From NCBI GenBank assembly GCA_013416795.1, contig RQSC01000062.1, positions 99,861 through 163,860 on the forward strand: a stretch of DNA of 64,000 nucleotides. Direction: 5' to 3'. The notes beneath the pieces are model-generated. The model did no database searches. It saw only the letters and a list, made by a program, of their open reading frames with translations, and was not told the origin of the DNA. Positions 28,185 through 37,900 of this stretch are shown piece after piece. Origin of the DNA: Prasinococcaceae sp. CCMP 1430. Taxonomy: Eukaryota > Prasinodermophyta > Palmophyllophyceae > Prasinococcales > Prasinococcaceae. Each line of letters starts with the position of its first letter. Within the stretch, counting starts at the first letter, position 1. The position numbers and the translations under genes are program-made.

Positions 28185-29642
28185 TTAAATAAATGTCATG
28201 CCGCCGTCGCTCTCGGCGCTCGTCGCGCCCTCGCTGACCGGTCCGGCTGCCGCAGTGCGCGGCGGGCCTGCCGTGTGTCGCCTCAGGCGGTCGTCCGTGC
28301 GCAGCGCAACATCCTCGCCTTCGCGCGCCATCGCCATGAACATCGAGCGCGGCGCCTCGTCGCTGTTGATGTCAGCGAGGCCGACGTACTGCTCCTCGGT
28401 GCCGGCATCCGCCGGGCCGCACTCCTCGCTTAACTCCGACCGCAGCACCCAGTAGTCGCAAACGAGCCCTGCCGCAGGTGTGAAGGAGCTCTCAATAGCG
28501 GTGAGAGAGCGCATGTGCGCGTATGCCGACACTTCCATGGGGTCCTTTACCCACGCGTCGTGTGGCACCTTCGCGGCGTCCACCTCACACCCATCGCCCG
28601 CCAGCGCGAGAGTCGTGAGCGGCTCGAGCTCACACATACCCGTCAGCTCCTCCGAGAGCGTTCGCGCGTCTCCGCGGTCGGCGTTGCGTGCGACCAGTAG
28701 GCCCACGCCGCGCGAACGGACGCCCGCCACGATGTCGTTCTCGCGCAGCGGGTACTCGACGACGGTGCCGACAGATAGGCCCTTCGCGTCCGTCACGGTC
28801 TCGAACGCGCCGCTCTCGCCCTGCGCCTGCGCAGCCGCAGCCGCGCGTCTGCGCGCGGCTTCGCGCCGGCCCACCTTGCGCGGCTTCTTCGTGAAGTCGA
28901 ACTCGCGCCAGCCCATCTCCGCCCACACCGCCGCGGCATTGCCACGTCCCGCGTCCGCGCCCGCACCCGCACCGTCATGCGCCTTCATGCCCTCGCGCCC
29001 GTGCGCGTCATACAGCGCGCGGCTGCCTGCGTCGCTGAGCACGTCGTATGCGTCCGCCAGGGCGGAGAAAATTTGCGAGGCCGCAGGATCGGCATTCACG
29101 TCTGGGTGCCATTGCTTCGCCAGCGAGCGGTAGGCGGACTTGATCTGCTGCTGCGTGGCGTCGGGCGAGACGCTCAGCAGGCGGTAGAGCTCCGTATGTG
29201 CGGCGCGGCCCTTGACGCGGGCGTCACCCGCGTCGGACGGACGGGCGCCGCCATGCTGCCCCCCCTGACGGCCGTGTACCTGCTTCTGCTGCTGCGCTCG
29301 CGCGCGCTTCTTGGCGTACATCTTGGCGATGATGCTCTCGATGGTGTCGAAGTCCTGCATCCCCTCGGGCGCGTTGTCGTCCGAATCGCCGCGTTCGCCT
29401 TCGGCGCTCAGTTCCCAGCCACCCGCCTCAGCGGCGGCGAGCAGCGCGGATAGCGCTCTGTCACTCACGCCGCGCGCGTCGTCGAGCGCGGGAGCCGATC
29501 CGCGGCACATGGCGAGCACCACGCGCAGGAGCGGCGCGGCGGCGGCCCCGCCATCAGAGGCACCGCATCGCAGCGCCTCGCCCAGGAGCGCCTCGGCCCG
29601 GTCCGCGCACGCGTCGGCAGCGCGACTGTCCGCGGCGCGCAT
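28185..29642 (-). CDS. J-domain (DnaJ-like) protein with unrecognised C-terminal domain
   Basis: 485 aa from ATG at 29642. The first 100 residues are Ala/Asp-rich helices. The J-domain (residues about 155-225) is complete: ELYRLLSVSPDATQQQIKSA, AKQWHPDVN with the HPD motif, and ADAYDVLSDAGSRALYDAHG. No Gly/Phe or zinc-finger region follows. Instead there is a basic stretch (KKPRKVGRREAARRR) and a 180-residue domain starting GLSVGTVVEYPLRENDIVAG that I do not know. J-domains stimulate Hsp70; the partner and compartment are unclear. The frame is open upstream to about 29936 and reads Arg/Gly/Cys-rich sequence that could be a plastid targeting peptide, but it lacks an ATG there. Confidence 0.75.
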   Translation of the reverse strand: MRAADSRAADACADRAEALLGEALRCGASDGGAAAAPLLRVVLAMCRGSAPALDDARGVSDRALSALLAAAEAGGWELSAEGERGDSDDNAPEGMQDFDTIESIIAKMYAKKRARAQQQKQVHGRQGGQHGGARPSDAGDARVKGRAAHTELYRLLSVSPDATQQQIKSAYRSLAKQWHPDVNADPAASQIFSALADAYDVLSDAGSRALYDAHGREGMKAHDGAGAGADAGRGNAAAVWAEMGWREFDFTKKPRKVGRREAARRRAAAAAQAQGESGAFETVTDAKGLSVGTVVEYPLRENDIVAGVRSRGVGLLVARNADRGDARTLSEELTGMCELEPLTTLALAGDGCEVDAAKVPHDAWVKDPMEVSAYAHMRSLTAIESSFTPAAGLVCDYWVLRSELSEECGPADAGTEEQYVGLADINSDEAPRSMFMAMAREGEDVALRTDDRLRRHTAGPPRTAAAGPVSEGATSAESDGGMTFI

Positions 29643-30243
29643 GGCGCGCGCGGCGGCCGCCGCCACCTCGGCCACCCCGCCAGTTCCATCCCCGCCGCAC
29701 CCGCCCCCGCCGCGCGCGCCGCCACGCTCATCGCGCCCGCCACGCCCGCCGCGCACCCCTCGTGCGCAACACGCCTCGCGACGCAGCGCGCAATGTGTGG
29801 TGCGCCACACGCACGCGGCCGGCGAGACGGAGGGGGGGAGAGGGGAGAGCTCCCTGAGCGGACTCCTGTGAGCTGTGCGTGGGGGTGGGGTGGGTCCGGG
29901 TAGGCGGGTGGTTGGGTGGGAGGGCCCAGAGCGCACGCGTCTCTGCGCGCTTGGATAAGTCCTGCCGTCCAGCGTGCAACTATCCGGCGCGCTTTCCGGC
30001 GAGCGACACCGCCAGCTCAGACCTCCGCGTCGGTGACCCTCGCATCACCAGCCAATGCTCGAGCGTGGCTCGTTCAAACCCGTTGGCGTAATACAGCACA
30101 CGTCCCCACGGGAGATCACTTTTTGAGGTCACGCGCATGCGATGCATGCCGGGCCAGGATCTCAGAGAGACTCCCCAGTCGCGGTGCTGGTCTAGGCGAG
30201 ACCCTCCGAAGGGGCGCGGGGCGAAGGGGCGCGCCGCCGCGCC
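29643..30243. promoter_or_regulatory. head-to-head J-domain / flavodoxin upstream region
   Basis: A 600-base divergent region. 29980-30180 is less GC-rich than its surroundings; the flanks are very GC-rich. A 105-codon minus-strand frame (29980-30297) is open but shows no family pattern, so I do not call it a gene. Confidence 0.35.
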
Positions 30244-31584
30244 GTGCTCGCGCGCCCCCGAGTGGGTAGTCGAGCGGCGCAGCAGGGCGCGCCACACCGC
30301 CGCGGTGGACGGGGGGTCGAGCGCAGGCAGCGCAGGTGGCGCGAGGCGGGCGTGAGGCGGGCGGGAGGCAGGCGGGCGGTGGACGCCCGACTCACCAGCT
30401 GCTGCACAACCTGCTGGGTCAGGGCGCGCATCAAAGCGACCCGCGGCGGCGACGTGTGCGTGCTGTGCGCGTCGGCGACGGGGCGCACCGCGCGGGTCGC
30501 CGAGCGCGTCGTCGAGGAGCTGGGGCCGCGTGCCGAGCTCATCGACGCGTGCGATCTCGATGACCCGCTCGCGCTAGGTGCGCGATACCCGGGCGGGCTC
30601 GTCGTGGGAGCGCCGACGTGGGCGACCGCAGCAGCGGCGCTGCGCACCGGCACACCGCTCGACGACGCGCTGTGGACGTTGCGCCGCGCAGCTGCCGCGG
30701 GCGAGCGTCCGTTGGCTCGCGTCGGCTTTGCCGTCTTCGGCTGCGGCGACGCGCGCCAGTGGCCGCTCAACTTCTGCGACGCGCTCGCCGAGATGCACGC
30801 GACGCTCGAAGCTGCGGGTGGGTCCCCGGCGGGCGAGTGGGTTGCGCGGGATGGCGACTACCTGTGCGAAGCGTCGCGGTCGGCGAAAGCCGGGGCGGAC
30901 GGCGCGCTCTCCTTCGTTGGGCTGCCGCTCGACGAGATAAACCAGCCGCATCTGACCGCCGAGCGCGTGCAGAGGTGGGCCGCTCAGGTGCGTGGCGAGC
31001 TCAGCCTGGATGGGCCACCCCACGAGGTCGGAGGATTTGACAGGCCGGCGACGCAACCTTACACCATGGCAGCAGCGAACGCACAGAGTGCGGATGCGGG
31101 CGTGGCGAGCACCGCGCGCGCGAGCGGAGAGGAGCGCGTTGCTGGCTATGCCCCCCTGCTTTTTGGGCGCACGCTGGGCAAAAACTGGTACCAGCTCGGA
31201 GGCGAGGAGGATGCCGCCGCCGGCCGCTGGGTGCGCTTCGACGACGCACACGAGCTGCGCGTCTGCGCCGGCCGGCGAGGGCAGCCCGAGTGGCGGATAC
31301 CCTTCCGCGCGCTCGCAGGCGTTGAGGTGATCGTCGAGCAGGGCAGCAGCGTTGGCGCAGGTCGGTCGAGCGCGTTGGCCGAGACGAGCGGGCTGTCGGA
31401 CGTGCCTGTGACGCTCGCTCTCGCAGTCGATGGCGGTGCCTTCGATGGCAGCGGCGGCCCCGGCGCGTATGGGGACGCTGCGCGCCGCTCGCGCTGGGGG
31501 CGCACGCTCGTCCTGAGAGGAGTGAGCGCCTTCGAAGTGGCGGGGCTGTGCACGCTGCTCAGGTCGAAGGGCGCCCGCGTCTGA
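30244..31584 (+). CDS. flavodoxin-domain protein with novel C-terminal domain
   Basis: The frame is open from 30244; the conserved part starts near 30448. The flavodoxin domain covers about 170 residues: phosphate-binding loop VLCASATGRTARVAERV, the FMN-flanking GAPTWATA loop, VFGCGDARQWPLNFCDALAE, and FVGLPLDEINQPHLT. These match short- to long-chain photosynthetic flavodoxins, except that the usual Tyr stacking on FMN in the 90s loop is Trp here (GDARQWP). After a linker a second region of about 150 residues follows (PLLFGRTLGKNWYQLGG, EWRIPFRALAGVEVIVEQG, LVLRGVSAFEVAGLCTLL). Its strand pattern and final helix suggest a PH-like fold. Classical flavodoxins end at about 170 residues, so this is a fusion. 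No ATG precedes the FMN loop in frame; an upstream exon or plastid-targeting sequence is likely. Convergent with the HIT gene (90 bases). Confidence 0.7.
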   Translation: MLARPRVGSRAAQQGAPHRRGGRGVERRQRRWREAGVRRAGGRRAVDARLTSCCTTCWVRARIKATRGGDVCVLCASATGRTARVAERVVEELGPRAELIDACDLDDPLALGARYPGGLVVGAPTWATAAAALRTGTPLDDALWTLRRAAAAGERPLARVGFAVFGCGDARQWPLNFCDALAEMHATLEAAGGSPAGEWVARDGDYLCEASRSAKAGADGALSFVGLPLDEINQPHLTAERVQRWAAQVRGELSLDGPPHEVGGFDRPATQPYTMAAANAQSADAGVASTARASGEERVAGYAPLLFGRTLGKNWYQLGGEEDAAAGRWVRFDDAHELRVCAGRRGQPEWRIPFRALAGVEVIVEQGSSVGAGRSSALAETSGLSDVPVTLALAVDGGAFDGSGGPGAYGDAARRSRWGRTLVLRGVSAFEVAGLCTLLRSKGARV

Positions 31585-31674
31585 TCCGGAACCTGCGCTC
31601 TGTTTATATGTGTAGTAATGAGAATCGTGTGATGGGAATGTGCAGTGAGTCGCCCCTCGCGCCTGCTCGCCTGG

Positions 31675-32169
31675 TCATCTCCTTGCGAGCAGCGTCATGA
31701 CGCGCCGCGCGGCCTCGGCGTGCTTGTCGGCGTCCGCTGCGTGCGTGTCAGGGTCGGTCTTGGCCAGATGCTCCTGAGAAAACACGTCGAACGGGGTGCC
31801 GTGCACCTGCTCGGCGGGAGTGCCGAGCGCATCTGCGCCATTGCCTGCGCCGTACACAGGCACGAGGTGCGCATGGAAGTGCGGGGCCTTGGGCGAGCCG
31901 AGCGCAGCCGTGTAGATTCGCTCTGCGCCCGTCGCCTCGACGATGGCCTGCGAGGCGGTGCGCAACGCTGGGCCGAGCGCGGCAGCCTCCACGTCGTCGA
32001 ACGACGCCGCGTTGAGCACGTGCCTGGCCGTCACGAGCATCATGTGGCCGACGACGCCCACAGGCGCGCGCTTGGCGACCAGCGCGAACGAGCCCGACCC
32101 GTCCCGCCAGAGCACGTCGCCCTTCTCACCGCGCGGGTACGCGCACATGCCGCACGCCGCCGCCGCCAT
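31675..32169 (-). CDS. HIT-domain (histidine triad) protein
   Basis: 164 aa, intronless. It begins with a CGMC pair that may bind zinc, then FALVAKRAPVGVVGHMMLVT, which is the strand pair preceding the nucleotide pocket. The helix (LGPALRTASQAIVEATGAE) and the histidine triad KAPHFHAHLVPVYG follow near residue 95. HIT enzymes hydrolyse or transfer nucleotide monophosphates (HINT, FHIT, GalT-like, Ap4A phosphorylase). The CxxC start and HxHxH spelling fit Hint/Fhit-like members, but I cannot choose between them. ATG at 32169 is the first Met of the conserved frame. A Met-led Lys/Glu-rich peptide in another frame starts at 32341 and may be an upstream ORF. Confidence 0.75.
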   Translation of the reverse strand: MAAAACGMCAYPRGEKGDVLWRDGSGSFALVAKRAPVGVVGHMMLVTARHVLNAASFDDVEAAALGPALRTASQAIVEATGAERIYTAALGSPKAPHFHAHLVPVYGAGNGADALGTPAEQVHGTPFDVFSQEHLAKTDPDTHAADADKHAEAARRVMTLLARR

Positions 32170-32734
32170 CCCGCGCGGCGTCCCCAGCGGCACCGTCGAC
32201 GCCAGTGCCGATCGATCCCAACGCCAGCGCCCGCAGTGCGCGTGCAGCCACCCGCCGGGGCGAGCGGCGCACGCGCGCACGGCGGGCCGTCTCCTTCTTG
32301 CGCTCGAGCTCCTCCTTGCGCCGCTTGAATTCTTTGTGCATCTGGTCGAGGCGAGGAAAGCGGTACCGCGCCCGCCGCGCCCCGCCACGCGCGCGCCAGC
32401 CCACCGCCGGCGCACTCCGATTCGGCTGCAGCGCAGCGCAAGCGATTTGAGGAGGAAAGCTTCTCACACGTGTGCACTGTGCCATCGTGCTTCAAATTCT
32501 GGTGATTGATGGCCTGGGGGTCAGCAACAAAACTGCGCCGATTTCGCCACTCGGGCCCTCGCCGGCGCGACGCTGCGCGTGCGACGCACGACGCGCGCCT
32601 GCGACTGTGCCACACGGCGCCCTACGCGCGCGTGGACTCTGCTTGCGCCAGCAGGTGGCCGACTGGCGCTGCGGCGCGGCGCGTGAGCGCGGGCGGCCGT
32701 GCAGTGCGCGCGTATCCTCTGGCCGACAGGGGAG
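32170..32734. promoter_or_regulatory. divergent HIT / S28 peptidase upstream region
   Basis: 565 bases. The minus strand holds a Lys/Glu-rich open frame from ATG at 32341 (MHKEFKRRKEELERKKETA) overlapping the HIT start in another frame; no AG acceptor lies between that would link it to the HIT frame. 32450-32560 is less GC-rich and is a likely promoter core. Confidence 0.35.
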
Positions 32735-34620
32735 ATGGTGGCCGCGTCGTTGCCCGCCATTGTTGCCAGCGGAGCAGTCTTGGGCATCGTTGCACGTGCC
32801 GCGGCGCTGCCGCCTGCCACCGGCGCGTCCGACCTGGAAGTGCAGGGCAGCACGCCGCCGGCGCCCGACACTGGCTACTACGAACAAACGCTGGACCATT
32901 TCAGCCCGGTTGACAACCGCACGTGGTCGCAGCGCTACCTGTTCAGCAACACGTCGTGGGACGGCAGTGGCGAGCTGCCGAATGGATGTCGCGGTCCCGT
33001 TCTGCTCTACACCGGCAACGAGGGCCCTATAGACGAGTTCTATTCGGGCAACGGTTTTGTGACGGAGGTCCTCGCGCCGGCTCTCGGCGCCTTCACGCTT
33101 TTCATCGAAGAGCGCTACTACGGCGAGAGCCTGCCTTTCGGTGACTCCACGTGGAACACGTCTTCGCCCAGCTACGACGCCGCCAACCTACGGTACCTCA
33201 CGACCGAGCAGGTTCTCGCTGATTACAACGTGCTGGTGCAGGACCTTAAGAATGCGACGCCGGGAATGGAGAACTGCCCCGTCGTCGCCTTCGGCGGCTC
33301 GTACGGTGCCACCCTGTCCACGTTTTTTCGTCTCGCGTACCCCAACACAGTCATCGGCGCCCTGGCCGCCAGCGCGCCCACTGGCTACTACGACTCGCAG
33401 GCATGGCCGCAGTACGACGTCAACGACTTCACCTGGAGTTCAATCGTCGTCGATACGTACCTCTCCGCTGGCGGTCAGCCCTGTTTGGATGCCATCAACT
33501 CCGCCGTGGCTGCCATCGGAGCCACCCCGGTTGACCAGCTCGTTGAGGCTTTCAATGTGTGCAATGCATCAGGCCTTGGGCCAACCACCAACGCCGACCT
33601 CTTCACTTATACTCTCGAGGGGTACCCTCAGTTGGATTACCCTTGCCCAGTGCCGCCGCTGCCCGCAAAGCCCGCGACAGCCGCGTGCGTTGTGCTGACC
33701 GAGGCCGCCGCCAACGGCACGAACGAGGCGCTGATCTCCGCGGCGGCAGAGGTCACGACCTGGGGGCAAGGCAACCCCGATGGCTCGTGCATCCAGACGC
33801 TGCCCGAAGGGCCCGGCGACGTGCCGGGTGACGGCCCTGGCCCTGGGGCCTGGGGATACCAGAGTTGCACGCAGACTCTTCACCCGTTCAGCTCGTCGAC
33901 GCTCGATGGCCGTGGGTTGCGCAATTTCTCGTTCGTCTTGGCCGACGAGGAAGCCGTCTGCGACCAGAACTTCAACAGCACCGTCTCCCCCGATCTCGAA
34001 GCGCTCACGCGCACGTACGGCGGGTACACCATCCCCGCCAACATGATGGGCATCACCAACATCATCTGGTCGAATGGTACGCCGAAGATTCATTGACGAC
34101 GGCGCACGGCACGCGGCCGACACCAGCGCGCCCTTTCGACTCGGATGCGGCAGCCTCGCTCGTGCGGGCAATGCCGTCTTTGCGCCGCGCGTGGCGCACC
34201 GCTCTCCTTCATCTGACGCGTTTGCCCACGCCTCTCGCCCATTCAGGAAACCTCGATCCCTGGCACGGCGGGGGCTTCTATCCCCAGGGAACGGTGTGGT
34301 CTAACGCCAGCCAGCTGCACGTCGACGCCGGCCGCGGGCGGCACTTCATCTGGATCGATGGCGGTGCCCACCACGCCGATCTGCGCGGTCCTTGCCCGGC
34401 GGACCCCCCAGCGCTCACGCAAGCACGCGCGCTCGAACAGGGTACGTTGCTGCGGCAAGGCTCGGCGCCTTGTGCTTGTGTGTGAGAGCGCGAGCGTGCC
34501 CGCAGCAGCGCGCGATTGGCCGCGGCGTCTGACAGTCTGACTCGCGCCCATGCCCCGGCATCCTCTTCCCCATTCGAAGACATCATCACCGCCTGGATCC
34601 TCGAGGCGGCCTCGGCGTGA
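32735..34620 (+). CDS. S28 serine carboxypeptidase (lysosomal Pro-X type), secreted
   Basis: Three exons (32735-34076, 34247-34441, 34580-34620; 525 aa) join with GTACG-type donors in phase 1; the last short exon uses a GAAG acceptor and is less certain. A signal peptide opens the protein (PAIVASGAVLGIVARAAAL). Family landmarks follow: YYEQTLDHFSPVDNRTWSQR, GPVLLYTGNEGPIDEFYSG, and EERYYGESLPFG. The nucleophile elbow is FGGSYGATLS, the catalytic Asp is in NLDPWHGG and the catalytic His in DGGAHHADLRG. The triad is complete. The family removes residues C-terminal to proline or dipeptides (PRCP, DPP7, plant S28) in acidic vacuoles or outside the cell. Several N-x-S/T sites and Cys residues support secretion. 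Length is normal for the family. Confidence 0.85.
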
Positions 34621-34980
34621 GTCAAGCCCCCGCAGAGTGCACAGTCACTGCAAACTGTAGTCGTATAGCAAGTCTCTGACCATCTCCGGTTTTCTCTGAG
34701 TGTAGCGTGCAGTTGTCATCAGACGTTTCTTGTACAGTACAAGTTTTGACCAGCCCGGGGGACAGTTCCCCAACCGCCGCGCGGCACCGGCGTGCGCGCG
34801 ACGCGCGGGCGCACGCGCGGGCGGACGCGCGTGGAGGGCGCACGGGGACGTGCCTGCGCAGGCGTGCGCGGGTGAAGTCCATTCTTTGGCTCTGACGTAC
34901 TCCGAATGGCGTGCCACCGGAGACCACACCGCGGGCGCCGCGGCTCGGGGCGCAGAGTGCAGCTGCCCCGGGCCGGCGCG
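34621..34980. other. intergenic region between S28 peptidase and LNR metallopeptidase
   Basis: 360 bases. 34640-34760 is less GC-rich (GTCGTATAGCAAGTC, TTTTCTCTGAGTG, TCTTGTACAGTACAAG) and includes the 12-base palindrome CTTGTACAGTACAAG-like core near 34733-34744. The rest is GC-rich leader. No gene seen. Confidence 0.4.
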
Positions 34981-37900
34981 ATGGGGCGCGCGGCGCTCCT
35001 CTCCACGGGCGCCGCGGCGGCGCTCCTCCTCAGCCTGGCCGTGTCGGAGAATGCCGCGGCGTCTCCCGCATGTCGTACGAGTCGAGACTGCAACTCGCCG
35101 ATACCTTACTCCGCGCTAGCCGCGCGGCCGGCAGGGCCGAACGATGGCTACACGCCGGACGTGCTCGCGTCGGCGGGTGTGAGCGTCGAGCACGCTGCTG
35201 GGCTCGACCACGGCCTGCGCGTAACGGCCGCATTCCTGGGTGAGGTCTACCCCGCGCCTGCGTTCCTGTACGAGCCGGAAGGCCCCGACGAGAGCTACGC
35301 GCAGGTGACGGAGGCCTTCTGTGCACAACAGAGCTTGTTTTGGGAAGACCCGAACTGCGGGTCATCCGAAGTCAGGTCGGCGCAGGGCGGGGGCGGCCAG
35401 TACTACGTCTCCACTTTGCCGCACTGCGATGAGAAGTGCGGGGAGAACGAGGCGGCCATCGCGCCGCTCTTCATAATGCCGGGCAGCAACAGCAATGGCG
35501 TCGACGTCGCCGCGCGCGCGGTGCACGAGTATACGCACGCCTTCCAATTCCTGCATGGCGGTCTGATCCCCGCGTGGCTGATGGAGGGCGGTGCAGTGCA
35601 ACTCGAATGTCTGCTCGCCTCGCAGCTGCACTCGCCGCCCAAATACGACTACTTCTCCGGTTCGTACAGCAGTTGCTTCAAGTATGGAGGGGGCGGCGGG
35701 GGTATCCTGCGCAACACATTCAGCGGCTACCAGCCCGATGGCGGCGCCGCGCGCCCCGCGTTCGCCGACCTGCGGTATGCGGATGACCGCTGCTGCGATA
35801 CCGACCCCGCCTGCCCGCGAGACAGCACGTTGCACATCCCGAGTGGCCGAGACGATCCGACATCCAAGTACGGTCCAGGCTATGATCGCAAGCTCATATA
35901 CGACGCCGGCGCCTATGCCGTTGCCTTCGCCATCCATCGAGCGAACTCGTCGAGCGCCGACTTCTGGCGCTCGATGTCCAAGGGCTTCTGGCACACCATC
36001 GCGTCCGTGCCGGTCGGGTCCACCGACTACGTGTCGTCGTACCCGAGCATGGTACCCGAGGGAGTCGGCTGGAAGGCGGCGCTCTGCAACTTCACGGGCG
36101 ATGCCACTGTGGAGGATTTCTACGCTGCCTTCGAGGCCCACGTTCTTGCCGCTGGGGACGCCGACGCGCTGGCTGCGGTGCTTGAGTCCGATGCTGACAT
36201 CGCCGCACAGGCGGCAACCGTCGCGGACGTCCTCGGTGGCGACTATCGCACTGCCGGGGAGAGGGCATGTTCCGCGGGGTCGAGCCCGAGCCCGTACGCA
36301 GACACGCGAAACTCGCCCCCGTGGAGCTACGGCGGCTCGCCGCCGTGGAGCACATGCAACAATGGCCTTTGCCCCGAGGGCTGGAAGGGCGACGGCACGT
36401 GCGACGATGCATGCAGAAATCCCGACTGCGGATGGGACCACGGCGATTGCTGTACGACCGTTACCGGCTGCAAGGACAAGTGGCTCGGCGACGGCCACTG
36501 CGATGACCAGTGCAACAACGAGATCTGCGAGTGGGATCGCGGCGACTGCGGCCACGACGAGCACCAAGACGACAAGTCGCCCCACAACAACACCGACAGT
36601 GGGAGCACATGCAACAATGGCCTTTGCCCCGAGGGCTGGAAGGGCGACGGCACGTGCGACGATGCATGCAGAAATCCCGACTGCGGATGGGACCACGGCG
36701 ATTGCTGTACGACCGTTACCGGCTGCAAGGACAAGTGGCTCGGCGACGGCCACTGCGATGACCAGTGCAACAACGAGATCTGCGAGTGGGATCGCGGCGA
36801 CTGCGGCCACGACGAGCACCAAGACGACCACCACGACGGCAATCACTGTGATGAGAACATGTGTCCGCATAAATGGAAGGGCGACGGCACGTGCGACGAC
36901 GCTTGCATGAACCCTGAGTGCGAATGGGACTGGGGCGACTGCTGCAGTGAATGGGAGAATTGCGAGAACAAGTGGCTCGGCGACGGCTACTGCGATGAGT
37001 CGTGCAACAATAATGCTTGCGGGTGGGATTGGGGGGACTGCGACCACGACGACCATCACGACGACCACCACGACGACCACCACGACGGCAATCACTGTGA
37101 TGAGAACATGTGTCCTCACAAATGGAAGGGCGACGGCACGTGCGACGACGCGTGCATGAACCCCGAGTGCGAATGGGACTGGGGCGACTGCTGCAGTGAA
37201 TGGGAGAATTGCGAGAACAAGTGGCTCGGCGACGGCGACTGCGATGAGTCGTGCAACAATGATGCTTGCGAGTGGGATTGGGGGGACTGCGACCACGACG
37301 ACCACCACGACGACCACAACGACGACCACCACGACGAAAACCCCTGTGATGAGTCAACGTGCCCCCCTGAATTCAAAGGCAACGGAATGTGTGACTATGA
37401 CTGCATGAGCCCCGAGTGCCACTGGGACTACGGCGACTGCTGCGCTGAGTGGAGCGATTGCAAGAACAAATGGCTCGGTGACGGCGACTGTGACGACCAG
37501 TGCAATATCGATGTCTGCATGTACGACCAAGGCGACTGCGGATGGCCTGATGATGGACACCACGACGACCACCACGACGAGCACTACTGCGACGAGGTGA
37601 TGTGTCCGGACACCTGGAGGGGAGACGGCCAGTGCGACGATGCTTGCATGAGCCCCGAGTGCGGGTGGGACTACGGCGACTGCTGTGGCGAGTGGAGCGA
37701 TTGCAAGAACAAGTGGCTCGGCGACGGCGACTGTGACGACCAGTTGCAAAACGAGTACTGCGAGTGGGATCGCGGCGACTGCGACCACGACGACCACTGG
37801 GACGACCACCATGACGACCACCACGACGATCACCATGACGGCTTCGACGACTGCAAGTGCCCCGACAGCTGGGTGGGTGACGGCGTGTGCGACGAGCGCT

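Noticed and set aside
30040-30085. tRNA-like GTTCAAAC element
   Set aside because: No complementary T-stem or acceptor stem could be built around it.
29980-30297. 105-codon minus-strand frame between J-domain and flavodoxin genes
   Set aside because: No ATG-led conserved segment, no family resemblance; lies in a divergent promoter region.
35362-37332. 656-codon minus-strand frame rich in Val/Ala/Ile, looking like many membrane helices
   Set aside because: It is the complement of the GAC/CAC-rich LNR and DDHH repeats (GTC/GTG codons), so the hydrophobicity is an artefact.
36349-37860. CRISPR-like or satellite array
   Set aside because: The repeats are codon-phased LNR modules inside one protein gene, with coding divergence between units.
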